Source: Iodobacter ciconiae (GTDB taxonomy: Bacteria; Pseudomonadota; Gammaproteobacteria; Burkholderiales; Chitinibacteraceae). Taken from it: DNA of 64,000 nucleotides. The notes beneath the pieces are model-generated. The model worked only from the letters and a program-made list of their open reading frames with translations. It searched no databases and had not been told where the DNA came from. Of this stretch, positions 56,809-64,000 are shown one piece after another. The number at the start of each line of letters is the position of its first letter. The stretch's first letter is position 1. The DNA lies in the NCBI RefSeq assembly GCF_003952345.1, contig NZ_CP034433.1, positions 806,001 through 870,000 of the forward strand. Direction: 5' to 3'. A program made the position numbers and the translations under genes.

Positions 56809-59782
56809 ATTGCTTGCACGTCAGTTAAAGCTTTATCTGGCTTGGGCTGACGAGTCAGCAGTAGAGGCTATGCTGCAAGCTGTAGACCTTGCTGCTGCAG
56901 ACATTGGTGATCCGCCTGTGGCAATGCTGCTGGGTAATTTCAGGCGTTTGTTGCTGGCAATTGATGAATCCTATCAGCTATTTGATCGGGATGTGGCCTT
57001 GGGGTCACGCAGCTTACAAATTAGTTCGGATGAGTTAACTAAAGCCAATAACACTTTACGCCAGGAGGTGCTGGCCCGGCAAAGGGCGATCGATGCTTTA
57101 TGGGAAACGGCCAATCGCTTACAGGCAAGCCTGGGACGACCGGCCCTGGGCAAGGAAAGCGCCGGTCTTGAACAGCTTTCTGTACTGATGGGGAGCTTGC
57201 TAAGCGAGCGTCAGCAGGCAGAAGCCGCATTGCTACAGCAAGAGGTGCAATTTCGTGCCCTGGTGGGCAATATCCCGGGTGTGGTTTTTCGCGGGCAAAT
57301 TGATTATCCACGTGGAATGCATTACATCAATGATGAAATTGAAGTGCTAACCGGCTATGCGTCAGAGAGTTTTCTGTTGCCCCATGTTGTGCATAGTTAT
57401 GGCGCTTTGGTTTTTCAAGAAGATCAGGCTTTACTTGAAAAAACGGTCAACATGGCTTTAACGCAGCAGGACCGTTATTCGGTGGAATATCGGATTTTGC
57501 ATATAAGTGGTGCCGTACGCTGGGTGCTGGAGCGCGGGCAAATTGTTAGAAATGTGGCTCACCAGCCGGAATATCTGGATGGTATTGTTTTTGATATTAC
57601 GGATCAGAAACAGGCTGCTATCCAATTGCGCCAGCTTTCTGCCGCGATTGAGGCTAATCCTGTTCCTGTGCTTATCACAGATGTACAGGGAGAGATTGAA
57701 TATTTAAATCCAAGGTTTGAGCAGACATTCGGGTTTTCATTGGCAGAGATCAGGGGCGAAACACCTAATGTGCTGCTGCCGCTCGAGGCTGATTTGCTGG
57801 CTTATCAGGAGATCTGGCAAAGTTTGTCGTGTGGGGATGAATGGCGCCGGGATATTCGTCATCGCTGCAAGTCCGGGCAATTAATCTGGATGTCCGTTTC
57901 GGTGTCGCCTATTCGGGATGTGGGCGGCAAGGTCACACATTTTGTGGCGGTATATGACAATATTGAGCTGCGTAAGGCTGCTGAAGAAGTACTGATTAAG
58001 GCAAAAGAGGCATCTGATCAGGCCAATCAGCTTAAAAGTGATTTTTTAGCCAATATGAGCCATGAAATTCGTACTCCTATGAACGCTATTATTGGTATGA
58101 CCCATCTGGCTTTAAAAACCGATTTGAATAAACAGCAAAGAGATTATTTAACAAAAACCAGCAGTACGGCTGAATCCCTATTACATATTCTTAATGATAT
58201 TTTAGATTTTTCTAAAATCGAGGCTAATCGCCTACAAATGGAGCAATTACCTTTTCGCCTAGAGTCTGTATTAGAAAAACTAGCTTCTTTACATATATTA
58301 AAGGCTGAAGAAAAAGGCTTGCAATTGCATATCGAGCTGGCTGCAGATTGTGATTTCTCCTTACTGGGAGATTCACTGCGTATTGGGCAAATTTTAAATA
58401 ATCTGGTTGGTAATGCCATTAAATTTACCCCTGAAGGTGAGGTCCGGGTACAGGTTACGCTGCTTGAAGCGCTTGATCAGCGGGTGCATTTACAAATAGC
58501 AGTTAATGACACCGGTATAGGATTAACAGAGGCACAAATTGCTCAGCTGTTTAAGCCGTTTTCGCAGGCAGATAGCTCAACCACAAGGCAATTTGGTGGC
58601 ACGGGCCTGGGCTTGTCAATTTGCAAGTGTCTGGTTGAATTAATGGAGGGGCGTGTCTGGGTTGAAAGCGCGCTTGGCCAGGGCAGTACATTTTATATAT
58701 CCCTGTGGCTAATGCGTTCGGCTGAGCACATTTCGCCCGACAGAGTGAGCGGGCCCGTACAGCGTCTGGATGGTGTACGGATTTTATTGGTTGAAGACAA
58801 TGTGCTTAATCAGCAGGTCGCTTATGAGCTATTAAGCGGCGTGGGGGCTAATGTCATGATTGCCCGGCATGGCGGAGAGGCTCTGGGCTGGTTGTCTATT
58901 GACCCTTTGCCTTGTGATTTGATTTTGATGGATTTACAAATGCCGGTGGTAGATGGTCATCAGGCAACGAAATTGATTCGTTCTGATTCTCGTTTTGATT
59001 CATTAGCAATTATTGCGATGACGGCCCATGCCATGTCAGACGAGCGCCAGCGCTGTTTGGATCTGGGGATGAGTGACTATATTACTAAGCCTATCCAGCC
59101 TAATGAGCTCTTTGCCACCGTGGCTAAATGGGTGGGCAAGTCCATTTGCCCACAGCAGATAAAAAGTGAGCCTGTTTTGATCAGGCCGGTTAATGAATCT
59201 GCTTTACCACAATTGCCCGGAATTAATACACAAGAGGTTTTGCAGCGGCTGGGGGGAAATATTGAATTGGCCAGGCACCTGTTTCAACAGTTTTATCAAG
59301 ATTATCAGCAGGGGGCTGAGTCATTTCAGTTGTTACTAAAAACAGATTGCAAAGGGGCTGAACGTTGGGTTCATTCTATAAAAGGAGTCGCTGGTATTTT
59401 GGGAATGCATGAATTAATACAGGTAGCAGAGCCGCTGGAGCGGCAGCTTTATCTTTATCCTGGGGATGCAGGGGACACTTTTTCTGCTTTTGAAAAAGTA
59501 TTGAATCATATGTTGGATGTGGTGGGACATGGCTATATTCCACCTGCAAAATTACAGAAAGAATTGCGGCTGGATACAGAAAAAGTAGGCTTGTTAATAA
59601 AACAGTTATCAGATCTTTTGGCTGATTTTGATGGTGATTCTGTAGATGTGTATTACCGTTTACGTGAGCAGCTTGAGGGATGGGTTGAATTGGCTGTGCT
59701 TGATCGCTTGGGAGAATCTATCAATGCATTCGATTTTGATAAGGCAATAAAGAACCTCGCCCTCCTTGAGAAAAAACTGTGA
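56801..59782 (+). CDS. Hybrid sensor histidine kinase (PAS-PAS-HisKA-HATPase-REC-Hpt)
   Basis: 993 residues, no membrane segment. N-terminal helical region with coiled coil (60-145), PAS 1 (about 150-270), PAS 2 (about 280-395), HisKA with His421 in NMSHEIRTPMNAIIGMTH, HATPase (about 520-645; NLVGNAIKFTPEG, GTGLGLSI), REC with Asp711 in LMDLQMPVVDG, and Hpt with His858 in WVHSIKGVAG. A full internal phosphorelay. It should take input from the FIST protein encoded just upstream and pass phosphate via Hpt to the HD-GYP regulator ten bases downstream. ATG 56801 is preferred to GTG 56789. Confidence 0.93.
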   Translation: MNRLLARQLKLYLAWADESAVEAMLQAVDLAAADIGDPPVAMLLGNFRRLLLAIDESYQLFDRDVALGSRSLQISSDELTKANNTLRQEVLARQRAIDALWETANRLQASLGRPALGKESAGLEQLSVLMGSLLSERQQAEAALLQQEVQFRALVGNIPGVVFRGQIDYPRGMHYINDEIEVLTGYASESFLLPHVVHSYGALVFQEDQALLEKTVNMALTQQDRYSVEYRILHISGAVRWVLERGQIVRNVAHQPEYLDGIVFDITDQKQAAIQLRQLSAAIEANPVPVLITDVQGEIEYLNPRFEQTFGFSLAEIRGETPNVLLPLEADLLAYQEIWQSLSCGDEWRRDIRHRCKSGQLIWMSVSVSPIRDVGGKVTHFVAVYDNIELRKAAEEVLIKAKEASDQANQLKSDFLANMSHEIRTPMNAIIGMTHLALKTDLNKQQRDYLTKTSSTAESLLHILNDILDFSKIEANRLQMEQLPFRLESVLEKLASLHILKAEEKGLQLHIELAADCDFSLLGDSLRIGQILNNLVGNAIKFTPEGEVRVQVTLLEALDQRVHLQIAVNDTGIGLTEAQIAQLFKPFSQADSSTTRQFGGTGLGLSICKCLVELMEGRVWVESALGQGSTFYISLWLMRSAEHISPDRVSGPVQRLDGVRILLVEDNVLNQQVAYELLSGVGANVMIARHGGEALGWLSIDPLPCDLILMDLQMPVVDGHQATKLIRSDSRFDSLAIIAMTAHAMSDERQRCLDLGMSDYITKPIQPNELFATVAKWVGKSICPQQIKSEPVLIRPVNESALPQLPGINTQEVLQRLGGNIELARHLFQQFYQDYQQGAESFQLLLKTDCKGAERWVHSIKGVAGILGMHELIQVAEPLERQLYLYPGDAGDTFSAFEKVLNHMLDVVGHGYIPPAKLQKELRLDTEKVGLLIKQLSDLLADFDGDSVDVYYRLREQLEGWVELAVLDRLGESINAFDFDKAIKNLALLEKKL

Positions 59783-59791
59783 GGAAATGTT

Positions 59792-60913
59792 ATGCCCGAT
59801 GCGGAGCAAAATGATCGCCAGATCATTTTGCTGGTGGATGATACACCAGCAAATTTGGCGGTATTGAATGAGTGTTTAAAAGATACCTATAAGCTGCGTA
59901 TTGCAAATCATGGGATGCAGGCTTTAGCGTTGGCCGAGCGAGATCCGGTTCCTGACCTGATTTTGCTGGATGTGATGATGCCTAATATGGATGGGATTGA
60001 GGTTTGTCAGCGTTTAAAGGAAGGAGTGAAGACGAGTGATATTCCGGTTATTTTTTTGACGGCTAAAACTCAGGAAATCGACGAGCTCAGTGGCTTTAAT
60101 GCAGGTGCCGTAGATTATATTCATAAACCGCTCAATCCTGCCATTGTACAGGCCAGGGTAAAAAATCATATTACCATTCAGAATTTAAAAAACTCAATTC
60201 GTCTTCATAATCAAACGCTTGAAGAACGCGTAGAGCAGCGCACTCAAGAGCTGTTAAAGATACAAGACGCTACTATTTTGGCGATGGGGGTGATGGCGGA
60301 GTTGCGCGATGAAGAGACAGGCTTGCATCTGAAGCGTACTCAGGAGTATTTGCGCTGCCTTGCCAGGGCGGTGGCGGATCATCCGCGGTTTGTTGCTCAA
60401 CTTGATCCAGACAGCATTGCAGGGATGGTTAAATCTGCACCTTTACATGATATTGGCAAGGTAGGTGTGCCAGATGCTATTTTGCATAAGCCGGCAAAGC
60501 TGACTGATGAAGAGTTTACCATCATGAAAAACCACCCCACTTATGGTCGTAATATCATTCGTGAAGTGGAGCGAATGTTGGGAGAAGAAAGCGTTTTTTT
60601 ACGTTATGCCCGTGAAATTGCCTATGGGCATCAGGAAAAATGGGATGGGTCCGGTTATCCACAGGGGGCTAAAGGCGACGAGATTCCTTTATCTGCAAGA
60701 CTCATGGCTGTAGCTGATGTGTATGATGCACTGGTTAGCAAACGTGTTTATAAAGCTGCATTTAGTCATGAAACGGCAGTAAATATTATCGTGCAAGGCA
60801 AGGGCAGGCACTTTGATCCCGATTTGGTTGAAGGTTTTATTCAGGTTGCCGAGCAGTTTCAGGCTATTGCGCTGCAGTATGCGGATAAGACTGAAGATGG
60901 TTTGGTTAGCTGA
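59792..60913 (+). CDS. Response regulator with HD-GYP c-di-GMP phosphodiesterase domain
   Basis: 373 residues. Receiver domain (1-125) with phosphorylated Asp60 in LLDVMMPNMDG and Lys in YIHKPLNP; a coiled-coil linker (about 135-165); HD-GYP domain with HDIGK (His219-Asp220) and GYP (288-290) in GHQEKWDGSGYPQGAKG. It should hydrolyse c-di-GMP when phosphorylated, favouring motility. GAGGAAATGTT before the ATG; last gene of the FIST-kinase-regulator operon. Confidence 0.93.
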   Translation: MPDAEQNDRQIILLVDDTPANLAVLNECLKDTYKLRIANHGMQALALAERDPVPDLILLDVMMPNMDGIEVCQRLKEGVKTSDIPVIFLTAKTQEIDELSGFNAGAVDYIHKPLNPAIVQARVKNHITIQNLKNSIRLHNQTLEERVEQRTQELLKIQDATILAMGVMAELRDEETGLHLKRTQEYLRCLARAVADHPRFVAQLDPDSIAGMVKSAPLHDIGKVGVPDAILHKPAKLTDEEFTIMKNHPTYGRNIIREVERMLGEESVFLRYAREIAYGHQEKWDGSGYPQGAKGDEIPLSARLMAVADVYDALVSKRVYKAAFSHETAVNIIVQGKGRHFDPDLVEGFIQVAEQFQAIALQYADKTEDGLVS

Positions 60914-61000
60914 TGTTGTAATCTGATGTGGCAATATATAAGCCGCACGTATAGATGGAATATGATGCTGATCTTGAAGTGCAGACATCTTATAGAAAAA

Positions 61001-61034
61001 GTTAAAGCCCTGATTAATCAGGGCTTTAACTTTT
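61001..61034. terminator. Bidirectional terminator
   Basis: Perfect 13-base stem GTTAAAGCCCTGA / TCAGGGCTTTAAC with TTAA loop; T-rich on the plus side and A-rich on the other, so it serves both the HD-GYP operon and the minus-strand tRNA cluster. Confidence 0.92.
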
Positions 61035-61041
61035 ATTCTGC

Positions 61042-61115
61042 TGGAGGCGGAGGCCGGAATCGAACCGGCGTAGACGGCTTTGCAAGCCGCTGCATAACCA
61101 TTTTGCTACTCCGCC
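61042..61115 (-). tRNA. tRNA-Cys (anticodon GCA)
   Basis: Minus strand: acceptor GGCGGAG with CTCCGCC, discriminator U, encoded CCA, anticodon loop TTGCAAA, T-arm GGTTCGATTCC. 74 bases. Downstream of three tRNA-Gly genes in one transcript. Confidence 0.96.
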
Positions 61116-61157
61116 ATGGTTACTTAAATAAAGAACAAGGTCTTTATTTTTAATATT

Positions 61158-61233
<76 letters not shown>

Positions 61234-61260
61234 ATTTGTTGTGTATTGATTTAAAACAAG

Positions 61261-61336
<76 letters not shown>

Positions 61337-61364
61337 ATCTTACTTTATATCTACAACGGTTTAC

Positions 61365-61440
<76 letters not shown>

Positions 61441-61613
61441 GTCACTGCTTATTTTCTTTTCTGTCGTTGCGTCAGAAGAGGAGTCGCATTATGAATATCA
61501 GCCCCTGCTTCGTCAAGCACTATCTGTGCATTTTTCTGCCCTAAAGCGAGGTTAAATGGATAGTGGCTTGATATTTAAAGGCTAAGTTATGTTACGCTTA
61601 CGCCTGCTGATGC

Positions 61614-61700
61614 TTGCCAGGGATACTGGCAATGTTGTGTGTCGTTGGTAATACTTTATTTTTATGCTGCCGGGATGACGGCAGCGTCTTTCATTGGAGG
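61614..61700 (+). promoter_or_regulatory. nadA leader with two GGA-loop hairpins
   Basis: Hairpin 1: TTGCCAG (61614-61620), loop GGATA, CTGGCAA (61626-61632). Hairpin 2: GCTGCCG (61666-61672), loop GGATGA, CGGCAGC (61679-61685). Both are perfect 7-base stems with GGA at the start of the loop, and the ribosome site GGAGG (61696-61700) carries a third GGA. GGA in a hairpin loop near the ribosome site is the recognition pattern of CsrA/RsmA; post-transcriptional control of nadA is inferred. Confidence 0.5.
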
Positions 61701-61707
61701 ACTTCCC

Positions 61708-62625
61708 ATGTCTAAACGTGTTGTCACGCTTGCGCATTACTATACCCAGCCTGAAATCCAGCAAATGGCCGATAAAGTGGGTGATAGCCTGGAGCTGTCT
61801 CTCTACGCTAAAGAATGCGGTGCAGATGTGATTGTGTTTGCTGGCGTGCGTTTTATGGCTGAAACCGCAAAAATTCTTAACCCGCAGGCCGAGGTGATTT
61901 TGCCTGCCAGTGGTTCTACCTGTTCATTAGTGACCCAAACCGATGTTGCCACCTTACAAAAATGGCGTGAAGAGTACGCAGATTATGTGCATGTTTCTTA
62001 TATTAATTCTTCTGCCGAGCATAAAGCTTTATCGGATTGGATTGTCACCAGCCGTAATGTGGATGACATTATCGCCAGCCTTTATGCCGAAGGTAAAAAG
62101 GTGGCGTTTTCACCAGACCGTAATATGGGCGCTTATTTAAATTTTCAGTATGGCTACGATATGCCGTTGTGGAGTGCAGTGTGCGAAGTGCATGATAAAT
62201 TCAACCAGGTTGCACTGGATGAAGCGTTTGCGGCAGTTGCAGGTGCTAAATACCTGATTGCTCACCCGGAAAGCCCGCTGCCTGTATTGCAGCAGGCCGA
62301 TTATGTGGGCTCCACATCGGGTATGCTGAACTGGGTTAAGGCATTTGATAAAGAGCCCGATGCAGTGATCTTTGTCGCAACCGAAGACGGTATTCTTTAT
62401 AATATGGGCCTTGCCCGCCCTGATCTGAATATCAAACAAGCCCCGATTTATGCGGGTTGTCAGTGTAATTCCTGCCCTTATATGAAAATGAATACTATTG
62501 ATGCAGTTAAGCGTGCTCAGGCAGGTGAGGGAACTCGCATCAATTACCTGAGCAGCAAACAAATGGATAACGCACGCCTGCCGATCGAACGCATGTTGGA
62601 ATTCTCTAAGCGTTATTATCAGTAA
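61708..62625 (+). CDS. nadA: Quinolinate synthase
   Basis: 305 residues. Condenses iminoaspartate with dihydroxyacetone phosphate to quinolinate, the first committed ring of NAD. Three-domain fold with a [4Fe-4S] cluster: likely ligands Cys72 (STCSL), Cys159 (VCEVH) and one of Cys251/253/256 in CQCNSCPYMKMNT. AHYYTQPEIQQMADKVGDSLELS opens the protein. TTGGAGG stands eight bases before the ATG at 61708; the frame upstream (to 61639) spans the leader hairpins and is not used. nadB and nadC are not in the window. Confidence 0.95.
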   Translation: MSKRVVTLAHYYTQPEIQQMADKVGDSLELSLYAKECGADVIVFAGVRFMAETAKILNPQAEVILPASGSTCSLVTQTDVATLQKWREEYADYVHVSYINSSAEHKALSDWIVTSRNVDDIIASLYAEGKKVAFSPDRNMGAYLNFQYGYDMPLWSAVCEVHDKFNQVALDEAFAAVAGAKYLIAHPESPLPVLQQADYVGSTSGMLNWVKAFDKEPDAVIFVATEDGILYNMGLARPDLNIKQAPIYAGCQCNSCPYMKMNTIDAVKRAQAGEGTRINYLSSKQMDNARLPIERMLEFSKRYYQ

Positions 62626-62644
62626 GCAGTGTTTAAGAAAGAAG

Positions 62645-62670
62645 GGCGGGTCTGTTACCCGCCTTTTTTT
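62645..62670 (+). terminator. Terminator after nadA
   Basis: GGCGGGT / ACCCGCC stem followed by TTTTTTT, so nadM has its own promoter within 62671-62745. Confidence 0.88.
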
Positions 62671-62745
62671 GCTTTTTAAGTTTGAAGCTTGTGATTTCTT
62701 TCGAGTTTCTTTTCGATATCAGATTAAATGACGGGTGATTGAATA

Positions 62746-63795
62746 ATGCTGGATTACCTCGTATTTATTGGGCGCTTTCAGCCTTTTCATCTTGGGCATT
62801 TGCAGGTGGTTAAGGCGGCTTTAGAGCGGGCGGGAAAATTGATTGTGATTTGCGGCTCGGCTCGTCAGGCAAGGAACCCGCAGAACCCCTGGACGGTACC
62901 TGAGCGCGAAGCCATGCTGCGGGCCGCATTGCCGCCAGAGATGCAGGATAGAGTGTTTGTAGTGGGCTGCTCGGACAGAATGTATAACGATCAGCAGTGG
63001 GTGACCGAGGTACAAAGCCTTGTGGATAAAGTAATCGCGGTGGATACCGCAAGCCTTGGCAGCCGCGAAGCGCAGTTTAAAGTAGGCATTGTGGGCAGCC
63101 GCCGCAGTAAGCACACTTATTACCTCGATCTGTTCCCGCAGTGGCAGCGGGTAGAAGTGCCCGAGATAGCGGGCATTCATGCCTCGCAAGTGCGGCGTAA
63201 TCTGTTTGCCGATGGCGGGGCAGGGCTTTGCGCCGATAAACTACCTGCGCCTGTCTACGAGTCCTTGCAAGCCTTTCGTACAGGGGATATTTATTTCAAT
63301 CTGGAAGCAGAATGGCGCTTTGTGCAAGATTATCGCAGGGCGTGGTCGGCGGCGCCCTATCCACCCACTTTTGTAACCGTAGATGCCGTGGTGATTCACT
63401 CCGGGCATATTTTACTGGTGCGGCGCAAAAATTTGCCCGGGCGAGGGCTGTGGGCCTTGCCGGGCGGTTTTATTAATCAGGATGAGCTGGTAAAAGACGC
63501 TGTGATTCGGGAGCTGCGCGATGAAACACGTTTAAAAGTGCCTGCGCCAGTGCTGGCAGGATCAATTCGCTCTTCACGGGTCTTTGATCACCCGCACAGA
63601 TCATTGCGCGGGCGCACCATTACCCATGCTTTTTTAATTGAGCTCACCCCAACCGGCGAGGGCCTGCCCAAGGTGCGTGGGGGTGAAGATACAGAAAGGG
63701 CAAAGTGGGTGCCGCTGTTTGAATTTAACCGCATGGAAGCCGAGTTGTTTGAAGACCATTTCTATATTGTGAATTGGTTTTTAGGGCAGATTTAA
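62746..63795 (+). CDS. nadM: Bifunctional NMN adenylyltransferase/Nudix hydrolase
   Basis: 349 residues. N-terminal NadM-type nucleotidyltransferase with GRFQPFHLGH (residues 9-18, HxGH) and the ISxxxxR-like IHASQVRRNLF, making NAD from NMN and ATP; C-terminal Nudix domain (about 205-345) with Nudix box GGFINQDELVKDAVIRELRDET from residue 240, an ADP-ribose pyrophosphatase in known fused members. Both catalytic motifs look intact. Next to nadA, although it makes NAD by the amidated route, so synthesis and recycling genes sit together. Confidence 0.94.
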   Translation: MLDYLVFIGRFQPFHLGHLQVVKAALERAGKLIVICGSARQARNPQNPWTVPEREAMLRAALPPEMQDRVFVVGCSDRMYNDQQWVTEVQSLVDKVIAVDTASLGSREAQFKVGIVGSRRSKHTYYLDLFPQWQRVEVPEIAGIHASQVRRNLFADGGAGLCADKLPAPVYESLQAFRTGDIYFNLEAEWRFVQDYRRAWSAAPYPPTFVTVDAVVIHSGHILLVRRKNLPGRGLWALPGGFINQDELVKDAVIRELRDETRLKVPAPVLAGSIRSSRVFDHPHRSLRGRTITHAFLIELTPTGEGLPKVRGGEDTERAKWVPLFEFNRMEAELFEDHFYIVNWFLGQI

Positions 63796-63944
63796 GGTTA
63801 AAAGACTATTGGCATATTGATAATATGCTTATTTAAAGTTTTTTGGGATCTGGTGCCAGGGCATTAGGAAAGCATTTGAATTGATAGAAAAAGGTCGTTG
63901 CCAGTGAATTAAAAGAGATGGGTGAATTTTGATTGAGCTGTTGA

Positions 63945-63977
63945 TTAAAAAAGCCTGCATCACAAGATGCAGGCTTT
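63945..63977. terminator. Bidirectional terminator at the window's end
   Basis: AAAAAAGCCTGCATC / GATGCAGGCTTTTTT with ACAA loop. Beyond it the minus strand may read ELVK-stop (stop at 63986-63988), possibly the end of a converging gene that starts outside the window; too short to call. 63796-63944 shows nothing else. Confidence 0.85.
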
Positions 63978-64000
63978 TTTATGACTTACTTAACCAGCTC

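Overview
The window looks like the chromosome of a motile Gram-negative betaproteobacterium of the Neisseriales/Chromobacteriaceae type; Iodobacter is my best guess. This is inferred from gene content (separate periplasmic-ring and rod flagellar genes, DUF2788, DUF3149 and DUF3579 proteins, a three-subunit transhydrogenase, trxA-rho order) and moderate base composition, not from a database match. There is no rRNA and no CRISPR array. Five tRNA genes are present.

Layout. 1-8.2 kb: end of etfA, ferredoxin-NADP reductase, nhaR, then a GTG-started TerC transporter behind a structured leader, an overlapping SbtA/PII-like/AI-2E-type membrane operon and a SUV3-type RNA helicase. 8.4-17.6 kb: retropepsin-like protease, a diacylglycerol-type glycosyltransferase, a secreted tyrosine-phosphatase-like protein, a frameshifted LysR gene beside a decayed membrane gene, a dicarboxylate/glutamate symporter, pntAA-pntAB-pntB, and a DUF2325 gene behind a strong Fur box. 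17.8-24.5 kb: an orphan type VI secretion effector module, vgrG - DUF4123 adaptor - DUF3304 membrane protein - Tle1 phospholipase. 24.6-35.9 kb: flgBCDEFGHIJKL, with a sigma-54 promoter before flgB and a sigma-28 promoter before flgK. 36-41.5 kb: radA, trxA, rho, rpmE2, an ArnT-like glycosyltransferase and a 58-residue DUF3149 gene. 42-46.1 kb (minus strand): argF, LysE-type exporter, argG, DUF2788, ppnP and a YajQ-family gene; then DUF3579 and a FabG-like reductase on plus.

47.8-55.2 kb is an accessory region: an internally deleted IS3-family element, a MiaB-like radical-SAM gene behind a possible sigma-54 promoter, fragments of dead genes including a phage-type DNA methylase, a serine-type sulfatase with its radical-SAM maturase, and a broken tyrosine integrase a few hundred bases from tRNA-Leu. 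It reads as a decaying island that still carries one intact function, sulfatase plus activator.

55.6-60.9 kb is a signalling operon (FIST sensor, hybrid histidine kinase with Hpt, HD-GYP response regulator), a plausible route from ligand sensing to c-di-GMP breakdown next to a motile lifestyle. 61-63.8 kb holds tRNA-Cys and three tRNA-Gly, then nadA and nadM-Nudix (NAD synthesis). The nadA leader has two hairpins with GGA in their loops, as expected for CsrA/RsmA binding.

The least-explained signals are the alternative hairpins before terC, the Fur box before the DUF2325 gene, the GGA-loop hairpins before nadA, the T6SS effector module with its membrane partner encoded before the toxin, and the sulfatase island.
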